Assembly (NCBI GenBank): GCA_050290225.1
Contig: JBNKHG010000024.1
Location: forward strand, 43,802-107,801
Length of the DNA: 64,000 nucleotides
From: JBNKHG01 sp050290225
GTDB lineage: Bacteria; Pseudomonadota; Gammaproteobacteria; Pseudomonadales; Cellvibrionaceae
Direction: 5' to 3'
In this document: positions 7,811 to 17,520 of the stretch, piece by piece
Layout: each line of letters opens with the position of its first letter
Numbering within the stretch: position 1 is the stretch's first letter
Notes under the pieces: generated by a model
Seen by the model: only the letters and a program-made list of their open reading frames with translations
The model's database searches: none
Told to the model about the DNA's origin: nothing
Program-made: the position numbers and the translations under genes

Positions 7811-7836
7811 AACACCGGCTTTCGCCGGTGTTTTTC
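7811..7836 (+). terminator. Intrinsic terminator of the csp gene
   Basis: A perfect 9-bp stem, AACACCGGC (7811-7819) with GCCGGTGTT (7824-7832), and a TTTC loop run into a T tract. The A-rich left flank means it may also stop csiV-strand transcription. Confidence 0.93.
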
Positions 7837-7844
7837 GTTTCAGA

Positions 7845-8891
7845 CTAAAGATTTTCGTCAAGGGGAGTGGCTATAGTCTCCGCTTCCTCCGCCGATTCAT
7901 TTTGCTCTTCCTGTGGAAACTCATAACGCGTCACTATAACCAGCATTCCCAGTAAGGGATGATCGATATAGTGTTGCTCGCCACTGCGCATGCGCCGTTT
8001 TTGCTGCAGAGCAACCACCTGGTTGACCACATAGGGTTTGGCCAGAATCGAATCGTATTCACCCTGCGACGTATTGGCGGTTGACCAGAGCCCCTGCTCC
8101 GCCGTCTTGAAAAACGGTGTATTACCGTCGTTCTTGTGAAGACTGGGACGCGGCGGCAGTTCGGGCCAGTCATCGGCTTCCTGTCCGTAATTGGTGACAA
8201 ACTGACTGAACCAGAGGTTGGTTTTCAGATGCAAGTAGCGCGATATGCTGAAAGTCAGGCTTCCTTCCAACTCGTGATGACTGCCAAATTCATTTCCCCC
8301 GAGGATTAGCAGTGCCGGTGCCTTTTCCTCTTCGACGATTGGTTGTCGCCAGGCCTGGTGAAAAAGCACCCGATAACGTTTGTTGCGACGCAATTGGCGC
8401 ACCTCGGCCTCAAGCAGATGATCTTCTTTGGGGAGGAAAAAATAGGCTTCTCTGGCCAGGTCGATAGTCTGTGGAATAGGAGTGGCATTGTTGTCGCTAT
8501 CCTTGCCCATAGCCGGGTTATGCGGCTCCGTCTGCTGTCCCGGCCTGGTTTCATGGGACTCGTTTGTTAACACTCTCTTCTCAATGCCCGATGATTCGAA
8601 TGCCGACGCTGAATCCGGCTCAACCCCGGATAGGCTGGCTTGCCTTTGTTCTGCCAGGAAAGCTTCAGGGGAGCGCAATTCCACCCAGTTGGGGGGATAG
8701 GCCAGAGCGATATCTTTTCGCCAGTGCTCTTGAGTGGGTGCGCCGGACTGTCGTTGGCTGAAAATGGCAACTTCGATTTGAAACCAACGTTGCCCATCGG
8801 GTTCGAATTCCGCCATGGGTTCCAGCGCCCGGGACTGGGCGCCGTACAAATATGTCAGGCCGAACAGCAGGTAACGGAAAGCCTTTATCAT
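7845..8891 (-). CDS. csiV: CsiV-family periplasmic peptidoglycan-binding protein
   Basis: 348 residues with an N-terminal signal-like segment (MIKAFRYLLFGLTYLYGAQS). Family marks are WFQIEVAIFSQ near the start, RYRVLFHQAW with a following glycine, the LEGSLTFSISRYLHLKTNLW strand region, and HYIDHPLLGMLVIVTRY near the end. CsiV proteins assist peptidoglycan-synthesis regulation (in Vibrio, resistance to D-amino acids through LpoA). The middle (residues 95-150) is a variable low-complexity linker. It lies downstream of mfd on the same strand, as PA3003 lies beside mfd in Pseudomonas. Confidence 0.85.
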   Translation of the reverse strand: MIKAFRYLLFGLTYLYGAQSRALEPMAEFEPDGQRWFQIEVAIFSQRQSGAPTQEHWRKDIALAYPPNWVELRSPEAFLAEQRQASLSGVEPDSASAFESSGIEKRVLTNESHETRPGQQTEPHNPAMGKDSDNNATPIPQTIDLAREAYFFLPKEDHLLEAEVRQLRRNKRYRVLFHQAWRQPIVEEEKAPALLILGGNEFGSHHELEGSLTFSISRYLHLKTNLWFSQFVTNYGQEADDWPELPPRPSLHKNDGNTPFFKTAEQGLWSTANTSQGEYDSILAKPYVVNQVVALQQKRRMRSGEQHYIDHPLLGMLVIVTRYEFPQEEQNESAEEAETIATPLDENL

Positions 8892-8984
8892 TGTGGATCT
8901 ACTTTCTGGTTGAATAAGGTTACGGGTCGAAAAACATGGTCGCCGTCATCGAGTGGTTATGCCTATGGATGCCTGGCAGGGCAT

Positions 8985-11900
8985 TCAAGCCTGCGCTTGC
9001 TGGCCATCCTTGGGCGTCAATCGGGCGAGCATGTCATCCACCACTTTCAGGCGCTTTTCGGTATTTTCCATATCGTGCATAAATTTTAAATGGTTGGCAC
9101 CCTCCAGACGGTAGTTTTGTGGCTGGGTTTGCACAAGTTTTACAATTGTCAGGGGGTCTACCATGGGTTCACTGGAAAATTCAATTCGCCCGCTGCCTGA
9201 GGATGCTTCGAGTTTTTCGATCCCCAGGTGCTGGGCTTTCAACTTCATCTGGGTGACCCGAATAAGGTTTTTGGCCGGTTCTGGCAAGAGACCAAAACGA
9301 TCGATCATCTCCACCTGCAGTTCCTTGAGTTCTTCGCTGCTGTTCGCTCCCGCCAGTCGCTTATACATAATAAGTCGCGAGTGAACGTCGGGGAGGTAGT
9401 CCTCGGGGATCAGTGCCGGAATACGCAGATTGATTTCGATATCGGTGTTCAGCGGTTGTTCGATATTCGGCTCTTTGCCCGCCTGGATGGCTTTGACCGC
9501 GCGATCGAGCATATCCATATAGAGCGAGAAACCGACCGATTGGATCTGCCCGCTTTGCTCATCGCCCAACAATTCACCGGCACCACGGATTTCCATATCG
9601 TGAGTGGCCAGCGTAAAGCCGGAACCGAGGTCCTCAGCCTGGGAAATAGCTTCCAGGCGCTTGATGGCATCGTTGGTCATCGCCCGTTTGTGGGGGGTTA
9701 GCAGGTAGGCGTAAGCCTGGTGGTGGGAGCGTCCCACACGCCCGCGCAACTGGTGCAACTGGGCCAGGCCAAACTTGTCGGCGCGATCGATAAGAATGGT
9801 GTTTGCCGAAGGCACGTCGATGCCTGTTTCGATAATGGTGGTGCAAACCAACACGTTAAAGCGCTTGTGATAGAAGTCCGACATCACTTGCTCCAGAGCC
9901 CGTTCACGCATCTGTCCGTGGCCGATACCAATTCGGGCCTCGGGGATCAGCTCCTGCAGTTCCCGGGCAATGCGCTCGATACTGCTGACTTCATTGTGCA
10001 GGTAGTAGACCTGTCCCCCGCGGAGTATTTCCCGCAGTATGGCTTCCTTGGCGATGCTGCCGTCATATTGTCGAACGAAGGTTTTAACGGACAGGCGCTT
10101 GGCCGGCGGCGTGGCGATAATCGACAGGTCGCGGATACCGGCCATGGACATATTGAGGGTGCGCGGAATCGGTGTCGCAGTCAGGGTGAGGATATCCACT
10201 TCCGAGCGCAGGGACTTCAGCTGATCCTTTTGACGCACGCCGAAGCGATGTTCCTCATCGATGATCAAGAGTCCGAGAGATTTGTATTTGATATCCGATT
10301 GCAACAGCTTGTGGGTGCCGACGATGATGTCGACTTTGCCGGCTGCCAGTCTATCCTGCACAGCCTGGACCTCCTTGTTGCTGCGGAAGCGGGAGAGTAC
10401 TTCAACAGTGACCGGCCAATCGGCAAAACGGTCTTTGAGGGTTTCGTAATGCTGTTGGGCGAGCAGTGTGGTGGGAACCAGCATGGCCACTTGTTTGCCA
10501 CTGTGTACGGCGATAAAGGCGGCACGCATAGCGACTTCGGTTTTACCGAAACCGACATCGCCGCACACCAGCCGATCCATGGGCTTTTCCGAAAGCATAT
10601 CCCTGCGTACCGCCTCGATGGCCATTTCCTGATCAGGGGTTTCCTCAAAAGGAAAGCCGGCGGCAAAACTCTCATAAGCCGATTTCGGATCCTCGAACTG
10701 GAAGCCGACCCGGGCGGCACGGCGAGCATAGATATCCAGCAATTCGGCGGCCACGTCGCGGACTTGCTCGGCGGCTTTGCGTTTGGCCTTCTGCCACTGC
10801 TCGCTGCCGAGTTTGTGCAACGGTGCCAGTTCTTCTTCCGTGCCGCTGTATCGACTGACCAGGTGAAGACTGGCTACGGGTACGTAGAGTTTTGCCTCGT
10901 TGGCGTACTCGAGGGTAAGGAACTCGTTCTCCTGACCGTCCACCGAGATGGTTTGCATGCCGCGATAGCGACCGACACCGTGGTCGATGTGTACCACCGG
11001 GGCTCCGATACGGAGCTCGGTCAGGTTCTTGATAACCTGATCGGCGTAATCCTGGCTGGCTTTGCGGCGTCGGCGCTGCTGGACCCTTTCTCCAAACAGC
11101 TGGGACTCGGCAATGAGTGCGATGGCCGGTTCCTTTAACATCATTCCCTGGTCGAGCGGTGCCACTGTAATGGCGATGCGGCATTCAGCGGAGGAAAACA
11201 CCTGCCAGGATTCAACGCTCTCAGGTTTAATGTGGATGCGACTGAGGAGTTCCAGCAGGGTTTCGCGTCGACCCGGGGATTCCGCGCAGAAGAGCACTCT
11301 CCCTTTGTAGGTGGCGAGGAAAGCTTGCAGTTTTTCCAGAGGGTTATCAGCCTGGGAATGCAGGTAGAGTTCTGGTGGTGTTTCGGCGTTAAAGTTGATA
11401 TGCCCGGCGGTATCGATCACCGGTTCGACCGAAAGCGAGGTCCGCGGGTATTGCTTTAGCGAACTGAAGAGTTCGCCGCTGTCGAGAAATACCTCTTTCG
11501 GGGGAAGCAGGGGACGCTCCGGATCGACGCGGCGGCTTTCGTAGCGTTGGCTCAGTTCCTGCCAAAAATGATCGACTCCATTTTCAATACTGCCGAGCGT
11601 GAAAATCTGGGTACTTGACGGCAAGTAATCAAACAGGGTGCTGCAGGCCTCGAAGAAGAGGGGGAGGTAATACTCGATTCCGGCGGGTGAGATGCCGCCA
11701 CTGACATCCTGGTATATCGGGCAGCTGCGGTGATCCACGTCGAAGCGCTCGTGCCAGTGCTCTTTGAACAGGGATATTCCGGCTTTGTCGAGGGGAAACT
11801 CCTTGGCCGGGAGTAATTGGATTTGCTCGACCCTGTCGATGGTGCGCTGGGATTCGGGGTCAAAGGTGCGCAAGCTGTCCACTTCGTCATCGAAAAGATC

Positions 11901-12470
11901 AATGCGGTAGGGGAACTCGCTGCCCATGGGATAGATGTCCATCAACGAACCGCGCACAGCGAATTCACCGTGTTCATAAACCGTATCGACACAGCGGTAG
12001 CCCGACTTTTCCAGGCGCGAGCGCATGGCCTCGACGTCGAATTGTTGCCCGCAACTGAGTACCAGGCTTTTCGAGGTCAGGTACCCCAGGGGTAACAATC
12101 GGTGCATCAGTGTGGTGACCGGCACCACCAGAATGCCTTTCTTCAACTGCGGCAACTGGTAGAGGGTGGACAGACGCTGGGAGATAATGTCCTGGTGAGG
12201 TGAAAAAGTATCGTACGGGAGGGTTTCCCAATCCGGAAAGTGGAGAATGGGTAAAGTCTCGTCCTTGCCGTCACTGGTGTTGAAACATTTCAGTTCGCTT
12301 TCCAAAGCACTGGCGGTAGTCCCGTCGGGGGTGATCGCCAGGGTCAATTTGTCGCTATTGCGAGCGGCGCAAAGCACACACAGTGCACGGCTGCTTCCGG
12401 GCAGTTGCCCCCAATGTTGTTTGTCGCCGGGTTTATCCAGCGGTGGGGGGAGAAAGAGGGAGTTGTTCAT
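8985..12470 (-). CDS. mfd: Transcription-repair coupling factor Mfd
   Basis: 1161 residues, full length. Mfd removes RNA polymerase stalled at lesions and recruits UvrA. The order seen is an N-terminal UvrB-like module (residues 1-350, including HFPDWETLPYDTFSPHQD), the RNA polymerase interaction domain near 480-560 (HIDHGVGRYRG), the helicase domain with Walker A GDVGFGKTE (about 636) and Walker B DEEH (about 736), motif VI QLRGRVGRS, and the C-terminal inhibitory D7 domain. All motifs look intact. csiV follows after about 90 bp. The large antisense frames within it are shadows. Confidence 0.98.
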   Translation of the reverse strand: MNNSLFLPPPLDKPGDKQHWGQLPGSSRALCVLCAARNSDKLTLAITPDGTTASALESELKCFNTSDGKDETLPILHFPDWETLPYDTFSPHQDIISQRLSTLYQLPQLKKGILVVPVTTLMHRLLPLGYLTSKSLVLSCGQQFDVEAMRSRLEKSGYRCVDTVYEHGEFAVRGSLMDIYPMGSEFPYRIDLFDDEVDSLRTFDPESQRTIDRVEQIQLLPAKEFPLDKAGISLFKEHWHERFDVDHRSCPIYQDVSGGISPAGIEYYLPLFFEACSTLFDYLPSSTQIFTLGSIENGVDHFWQELSQRYESRRVDPERPLLPPKEVFLDSGELFSSLKQYPRTSLSVEPVIDTAGHINFNAETPPELYLHSQADNPLEKLQAFLATYKGRVLFCAESPGRRETLLELLSRIHIKPESVESWQVFSSAECRIAITVAPLDQGMMLKEPAIALIAESQLFGERVQQRRRRKASQDYADQVIKNLTELRIGAPVVHIDHGVGRYRGMQTISVDGQENEFLTLEYANEAKLYVPVASLHLVSRYSGTEEELAPLHKLGSEQWQKAKRKAAEQVRDVAAELLDIYARRAARVGFQFEDPKSAYESFAAGFPFEETPDQEMAIEAVRRDMLSEKPMDRLVCGDVGFGKTEVAMRAAFIAVHSGKQVAMLVPTTLLAQQHYETLKDRFADWPVTVEVLSRFRSNKEVQAVQDRLAAGKVDIIVGTHKLLQSDIKYKSLGLLIIDEEHRFGVRQKDQLKSLRSEVDILTLTATPIPRTLNMSMAGIRDLSIIATPPAKRLSVKTFVRQYDGSIAKEAILREILRGGQVYYLHNEVSSIERIARELQELIPEARIGIGHGQMRERALEQVMSDFYHKRFNVLVCTTIIETGIDVPSANTILIDRADKFGLAQLHQLRGRVGRSHHQAYAYLLTPHKRAMTNDAIKRLEAISQAEDLGSGFTLATHDMEIRGAGELLGDEQSGQIQSVGFSLYMDMLDRAVKAIQAGKEPNIEQPLNTDIEINLRIPALIPEDYLPDVHSRLIMYKRLAGANSSEELKELQVEMIDRFGLLPEPAKNLIRVTQMKLKAQHLGIEKLEASSGSGRIEFSSEPMVDPLTIVKLVQTQPQNYRLEGANHLKFMHDMENTEKRLKVVDDMLARLTPKDGQQAQA

Positions 12471-12733
12471 TGTATCTCGGCTGTTCAGGCGACATCTGGG
12501 CGGGTTGCAAATGGATGGCTATTGTAACCGCTTTTGCCACGCTCTGGGCTGTGAATTGGTTTATCGGTTTGGGCCGGACGGTATGGCCGGTTATCCCGGA
12601 TAATGGCTATAAGTTTGATGAATACCTGACCAGTGAAAGCCGAAAGCCCTATAAAATAAAAGGTTTGGGGAGAGGCCAGGCCAAAATTGTGCACTGATTG
12701 ACCTCAAGGGCGTATTTCTCCCGGTGGGAGCGG
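12471..12733. other. Intergenic region between divergent mfd and gap
   Basis: Frames of about 60 codons occur here on both strands but lack ribosome binding sites and resemble no known protein. I see no repeat or RNA gene. It should contain the mfd promoter on the minus strand; none stood out clearly. Confidence 0.5.
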
Positions 12734-12762
12734 TTGCGCGCCGTGCTTGGAATCACGATAAT
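12734..12762 (+). promoter_or_regulatory. Probable gap promoter
   Basis: TTGCGC (12734-12739), a 17-bp spacer and GATAAT (12757-12762), 128 bp before the chosen gap start. Confidence 0.6.
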
Positions 12763-12889
12763 ACGCAGCCCAGACTAGAGCTGACGTGTTTTCGCCGGTT
12801 TCAGACGGCGGTCCCAGCCACGGAAGACTCTGGTGAATTTGGGGGTCTATAGACTCCTGCAAGACTCACAACACAAAGGTATAGAGCCC

Positions 12890-14350
12890 GTGACCGCAAA
12901 CCGACCGAAGCCGGACGATTACTTCAAAGACTGGAAAGCGCGTGAAGCTCTGGCGGAAGCCATGATTCCCATGATTGGTAAACTTTACCGTGAGCGCAAT
13001 GTCGCCACGCATATGTATGGTAAGCCGTTGGTGAACCGTTCAGTGCTGGACATCATGAAGGCACACCGTTTCGTTCGTCAGGTCGAAGAAAACGAGCTGT
13101 CCGAATTCGAAAGTTACCCTATCCTGGAAGCTATTTCCGCGATGGATCTTGGGCCAGCTCATATCGACCTGGGTAAGATGGCGGTCAATTACATGAAGGA
13201 TGACCGTGGCCAGACGCCGGTGGACTATGTCGCCCAGGAGTTGGCGGATGCCGTGAGTAGCGAAAACAAGCCGCTGCCCGAACCGCAGGATGTCGTCCTC
13301 TATGGCTTTGGTCGTATCGGTCGCCTGGTGGCGCGCCTGTTGGTGGAAAAGGCCGGCAGTGGTGACGTGCTGCGCTTAAAGGCAATCGTCGTACGTAAGG
13401 GCAAGGCCGATAATGACCTGGTCAAGCGCGCTTCGTTGTTGCGTCGCGATTCGGTTCACGGCACTTTCAAGGGCACCATTCGCGTCGACGAAGAGACCAA
13501 TACCCTGGTGCTCAACGGTAACGAAGTGAAGGTTATCTATGCCAATTCACCGAGTGAAGTGGATTACACCGCATACGGTATCAACAATGCCATTATTGTT
13601 GACAACACCGGTGTATGGCGAGACGAGGAGGGGCTGGGTCAGCACCTGCAGAGCAAGGGCGCCAGCAAGGTGATTCTGACTGCCCCGGGTAAAGGTGACA
13701 TCAAGAACATCGTTTACGGCATCAACAACAGTGAAATTTCACCGGAGGACAAGATCCTGTCCGCCGCTTCCTGTACCACCAACGCCATTGTGCCTGTATT
13801 GAAGACCCTGATTGATAAGTATGGAGTCAAGCACGGTCACGTGGAAACCGTCCACGCGTACACCAATGACCAAAATTTGATCGATAACTACCACAAGGGC
13901 GAGCGTCGCGGTCGCAGCGCGGCCTTGAACATGGTATTGACGGAAACCGGCGCCGCCAAGGCGGTCGCCAAGGCGCTGCCTCAGTTGAAGGGTAAGTTGA
14001 CCGGTAATGCCATCCGTGTTCCCACGCCTAACGTGTCCATGGCTATCCTGAATCTCCAGCTGGAGCAAAATACCACCAAGGATGAGCTGAACGAATATAT
14101 GCGTGGTGTAGCCTTGCATTCACCGCTGCAGCAGCAGATCGATTTCACCAATTCCCCGGAAGTGGTGTCCTGTGATTTTGTGGGTTCGCGCCACGCTTGC
14201 GTATTCGACGCCAAGGCAACCATCGTTGAAGGCAACAGTGCGGTTCTGTACTGCTGGTATGACAACGAGTTTGGTTATAGCTGCCAGGTGGTGCGCTGCC
14301 TGGAGGATATGGCTGGGGTTAGCTACGACATCTATCCCAAGAAGCTGTAA
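12890..14350 (+). CDS. gap: Long-form glyceraldehyde-3-phosphate dehydrogenase
   Basis: 486 residues from the GTG at 12890, which has AAAGG upstream and gives MTANRPKPDDYFKDWKAREA, the same kind of beginning as PA3001. The frame continues to a GTG at 12833 that adds no family-like sequence. About 135 N-terminal residues form an extension absent from ordinary 330-residue GAPDH. The Rossmann domain then starts at GFGRIGR (about 139) and the catalytic Cys295 is in SAASCTTNA. The C-terminal WYDNEFGYS motif is present. It oxidises glyceraldehyde 3-phosphate with NAD(P)+ and phosphate, or runs in reverse in gluconeogenesis; which direction is not visible. A 15-bp tandem duplication covers its stop codon. 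Confidence 0.92.
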   Translation: MTANRPKPDDYFKDWKAREALAEAMIPMIGKLYRERNVATHMYGKPLVNRSVLDIMKAHRFVRQVEENELSEFESYPILEAISAMDLGPAHIDLGKMAVNYMKDDRGQTPVDYVAQELADAVSSENKPLPEPQDVVLYGFGRIGRLVARLLVEKAGSGDVLRLKAIVVRKGKADNDLVKRASLLRRDSVHGTFKGTIRVDEETNTLVLNGNEVKVIYANSPSEVDYTAYGINNAIIVDNTGVWRDEEGLGQHLQSKGASKVILTAPGKGDIKNIVYGINNSEISPEDKILSAASCTTNAIVPVLKTLIDKYGVKHGHVETVHAYTNDQNLIDNYHKGERRGRSAALNMVLTETGAAKAVAKALPQLKGKLTGNAIRVPTPNVSMAILNLQLEQNTTKDELNEYMRGVALHSPLQQQIDFTNSPEVVSCDFVGSRHACVFDAKATIVEGNSAVLYCWYDNEFGYSCQVVRCLEDMAGVSYDIYPKKL

Positions 14351-14366
14351 ACCAAGAAGCTGTAAA
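14337..14366. repeat. 15-bp tandem duplication across the gap stop codon
   Basis: CCAAGAAGCTGTAAA occurs at 14337-14351 and again at 14352-14366. The first copy encodes the end KKL and the TAA stop. The second repeats the same codons and stop immediately downstream. Confidence 0.9.
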
Positions 14367-14472
14367 CACCTGCAGTTTTGGCAAAGGCCCCTCTGGCTCC
14401 GGGACAGGTACCTGCAAGTTTTGGGGCCGCTACCTGCAGTTTGGAAAACGCGCCAGACGTTTTGGGAATAAG

Positions 14473-14512
14473 GTCCGTCGAAACCAGTTTCGGCGGACTG
14501 TTTGGTTTTTTA
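14473..14512 (+). terminator. Intrinsic terminator of gap
   Basis: GTCCGTCGAAAC (14473-14484) pairs with GTTTCGGCGGAC (14487-14498) with one G-U pair. It is followed by TGTTTGGTTTTTT. Confidence 0.88.
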
Positions 14513-14967
14513 GGTGGTTTTGATTCACTTGTAGGGCATCCCCCTTTTTATTTTTCCCAATTCTTTCGATAGCGACCTAAGATCTTGAGATTATTGGTTT
14601 TTTGATATCGAAAAAGGCGAAAAATGCGGGTTTTGCTCTGGCCAGCGGTGGGTCTCATCTTTATAATTGCGCCCGTTTGCCCAGGGAACTGCCCGTCACC
14701 GGAGCACATTTCTGGGAAATTGCGTTTTTAGGGCTCTCGTTCATACCGCTTTAGACGTATTTGTCAGCTTTTCCGGGTTTTTTGGTGAAAGCCACAAGCA
14801 TTGACTGAATTATGTTCTAAAAGGGGTTTCGGCTAACGTTGGCTCTTTTCAGGTGTTGAGAAACCGGCCTTGCAACTGAGGCTGTTGACACCTGATACAA
14901 CAATAAATGGCATGCGCCTTGGCGTAGCGCCACACACTTTATCTAACGAGTGATTAGGCAGAGACGT
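14513..14967. other. Upstream region of the nqr operon
   Basis: No coding sequence is visible between the gap terminator and nqrA. The region is moderately AT-rich. A TATAAT occurs at 14662-14667 and a perfect TTGACA at 14885-14890, but neither has a convincing partner at normal spacing, so the nqr promoter cannot be placed with confidence. Confidence 0.5.
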
Positions 14968-16311
14968 ATGATAAAGATCCGTCGGGGATTGGATTTACCT
15001 ATATCCGGTGCTCCCGAGCAGACCATCACTGATGGTCCGAAAGTCCGCGCTGTTGCTGTCATTGGCTTTGATTACCCCGGTATGAAGCCCACCATGGCAG
15101 TGAAAGTAGGGGACAAGGTCAAACTCGGGCAGCTACTCTTTACAGACAAAAAGACTGAAGGCGTTAAGTACACCGCACCTGCGGGGGGTACTGTTTCGGC
15201 CATCAACCGGGGCGAACGCCGCGTCCTTCAGTCGGTGGTGATCGATGTTGAGGGCGACGAGGCAGAGAATTTTGCCAAGTACGATGCCGATCAACTGGGG
15301 TCCCTGAGCCTGGAACAGGTGAAAGAGAACCTGGTGAACTCCGGTCTCTGGACTGCGCTGCGCACCCGTCCTTACAGTAAAGTACCTGCGCCGGCGACGT
15401 CACCCAGCTCGATTTTTGTGACCGCTATGGATACCAATCCTCTGTCGGCCAATCCCGAGGGTATCATTCGTGAAAACCGTGAAGACTTTGTCAATGGTCT
15501 GGCGATTCTGGCCAAGCTGAGCGACGGCAAGGTCTATGTCTGCAAGGCTCCCGGGACGGATGTGCAGACGGGTAATATCGACGGTGTTGTCACCGAAGAG
15601 TTTGACGGTGTTCACCCGGCCGGTAATGCTGGCACGCATATCCACTTCCTGGATCCAGTGAGCGCGACCAAGACTGTCTGGACCATCAACTACCAGGATG
15701 TGATCGCCTTCGGCAAGCTGTTTACATCCGGTCGGCTGCCTGTGGAACGCGTGGTTTCTCTGGCGGGTCCGCAAGTTGAAAAGCCGCGTCTGCTGCGCAC
15801 TCGCCTGGGTGCCAATCTGGACGAATTGACGGCCGGTGAAATGAAAACGGGTGAGAACCGGGTGATTTCCGGGTCCGTGTTTGGCGGCCGTTCCGCCCGC
15901 GGTGCTTTTGCCTATCTCGGCCGCTATCACAACCAGGTCAGTGTGTTGGCGGAAGGTCGCGACCGTCCGTTCCTGCACTACCTCCGTGCCGGGTTCAATA
16001 TGTTTTCCACGCTGGGCATCTATATCTCCAGCCTGAGCAAGGGTAAGAAGTTCGACTTCACCACCACCACCATGGGCAGCGAGCGAGCCATGGTACCGGT
16101 GGGTAATTACGAAACCGTGATGCCGCTGGATATTCTGCCCACGCAACTGTTGCGCGCCCTCATCGTCGGCGACACCGACACGGCTCAGAAGCTGGGTTGT
16201 TTGGAGCTGGATGAAGAAGATTTGGCGCTGCTGACCTTCGTGTGTCCGGGTAAGTACGAGTATGGCCCGATCCTGCGCGATAACCTGACTCGTATCGAGA
16301 AGGAGGGCTAG
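14968..16311 (+). CDS. nqrA: Na+-translocating NADH:quinone reductase subunit A
   Basis: 447 residues from the ATG at 14968 (MIKIRRGLDLPISG), the canonical NqrA start. A GTG at 14950 is possible but adds six non-family residues. NqrA is the peripheral cytoplasmic subunit associated with quinone reduction. Family segments seen include the N-terminal barrel-sandwich part with YTAPAGGTVSAINRG and the central GTHIHFLDPVSATKTVW. It is the first of eight co-directional genes with 3-21 bp gaps or short overlaps, a single operon. Confidence 0.97.
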   Translation: MIKIRRGLDLPISGAPEQTITDGPKVRAVAVIGFDYPGMKPTMAVKVGDKVKLGQLLFTDKKTEGVKYTAPAGGTVSAINRGERRVLQSVVIDVEGDEAENFAKYDADQLGSLSLEQVKENLVNSGLWTALRTRPYSKVPAPATSPSSIFVTAMDTNPLSANPEGIIRENREDFVNGLAILAKLSDGKVYVCKAPGTDVQTGNIDGVVTEEFDGVHPAGNAGTHIHFLDPVSATKTVWTINYQDVIAFGKLFTSGRLPVERVVSLAGPQVEKPRLLRTRLGANLDELTAGEMKTGENRVISGSVFGGRSARGAFAYLGRYHNQVSVLAEGRDRPFLHYLRAGFNMFSTLGIYISSLSKGKKFDFTTTTMGSERAMVPVGNYETVMPLDILPTQLLRALIVGDTDTAQKLGCLELDEEDLALLTFVCPGKYEYGPILRDNLTRIEKEG

Positions 16312-16314
16312 CTT

Positions 16315-17520
16315 GTGAAGGCTCTACGCAAGATTTTTGACGATATGGAACCGCACTTTCACAAGGGCGGTAAGTTTGAAAGCTGGTATTCGCTCTACGA
16401 AGCGATTGATACCGGCTTTTTTCGTCCCAATGACGTGACCAAATCCACTTCCCATGTGCGTGACGGGGTTGACCTCAAGCGCATTATGATCACTGTGTGG
16501 GTCTGTACTTTCCCCGCCATGTTTTATGGTATGTACAACCTGGGCTGGCAGGCCAACACCATTATGGCCGACCTGGGTGTGGCTGCGGTGGAAGGCTGGC
16601 GCGGCGGTTTGATCGAGCTTTTCGCCGGGTATGATGCCAACAGCATCTGGGATAACCTGTGGCACGGAGCGGCTTACTTCCTGCCGATATATTTCACCGT
16701 GTTCGTGGTTGGCGGCTTCTGGGAAGTCCTGTTCGCGATGAAACGCGGTCACGAGGTCAATGAAGGCTTCTTCGTCACCTCTGTGCTATTTGCCCTGATC
16801 TGTCCGCCGGATGTTCCTTTGTGGCAAGCCGCGCTGGGTATCAGCTTTGGTGTGGTGATCGCCAAGGAAGTCTTCGGTGGCACCGGCAAAAACTTCCTCA
16901 ACCCGGCACTGGCCGGCCGCGCGTTCCTGTTCTTTGCCTACCCGGCCTCCATGTCCGGTGATGCGGTTTGGACTGCGGTGGACGGCTACACCGGCGCGAC
17001 GGCGCTGTCTGTAGCAGCCTCTCAAGGAATGGCGGCACTTCAAAACCAGATCTCCTGGCTGGATGCCTTCTTTGGCAATATGCAGGGTTCTATCGGAGAA
17101 ACGTCCACCCTGGCGATCCTGATTGGCGGCTTCTTCCTGCTGGTGATGCGTATCGCTTCTTTACGCATTGTAGCGGGTGTGATGCTGGGAATGTTCCTGA
17201 CCTCGACCCTGTTCAATGTGGTGGGCAACCCCGAAACCAATCCCATGATGGCGATGCCCTGGCACTGGCACCTGGTGGTGGGTGGCTTTGCCTTCGGTAT
17301 GATTTTCATGGCTACCGATCCTGTGTCCGCTTCCATGACCAACGCCGGCAAGTGGTGGTTTGGCGCCCTGATTGGCTTTATGGTGGTGGTCATTCGCGTG
17401 TTAAACCCGGCTTTCCCGGAAGGCATGATGTTGGCCATCCTGTTTGCCAACCTATTTGCACCCTTGATTGACCATTTCGTTGTGCAGGCAAATATCAAAC
17501 GGAGGTTGGCACGTGGCTAA
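16315..17520 (+). CDS. nqrB: Na+-translocating NADH:quinone reductase subunit B
   Basis: 401 residues, GTG start 4 bp after nqrA. Polytopic inner-membrane subunit with about ten hydrophobic segments, carrying covalent FMN and the sodium path. The flavinylation motif DGYTGATALS is intact with acceptor Thr229. The gene overlaps nqrC by 8 bp. Confidence 0.97.
   Translation: MKALRKIFDDMEPHFHKGGKFESWYSLYEAIDTGFFRPNDVTKSTSHVRDGVDLKRIMITVWVCTFPAMFYGMYNLGWQANTIMADLGVAAVEGWRGGLIELFAGYDANSIWDNLWHGAAYFLPIYFTVFVVGGFWEVLFAMKRGHEVNEGFFVTSVLFALICPPDVPLWQAALGISFGVVIAKEVFGGTGKNFLNPALAGRAFLFFAYPASMSGDAVWTAVDGYTGATALSVAASQGMAALQNQISWLDAFFGNMQGSIGETSTLAILIGGFFLLVMRIASLRIVAGVMLGMFLTSTLFNVVGNPETNPMMAMPWHWHLVVGGFAFGMIFMATDPVSASMTNAGKWWFGALIGFMVVVIRVLNPAFPEGMMLAILFANLFAPLIDHFVVQANIKRRLARG

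Noticed and set aside
8795..8815. GGTTCGAATTCC resembling a tRNA T-arm
   Set aside because: It lies inside csiV and no cloverleaf can be built around it.
9720..11138. 472-codon plus-strand frame
   Set aside because: It is antisense to the helicase region of mfd, has no recognisable domain, and follows from the codon bias of mfd.
12520..12697. 60-codon plus-strand frame between mfd and gap
   Set aside because: No Shine-Dalgarno, no family resemblance; the opposite strand has an equally long frame.
12833..12889. Upstream GTG start for gap
   Set aside because: Residues before the GTG at 12890 do not match the family, and a better ribosome binding site precedes 12890.
14633..14667. TTGCTC and TATAAT as an nqr promoter
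   Set aside because: Spacing of 23 bp is too long for a sigma-70 promoter, and it lies 300 bp from nqrA.
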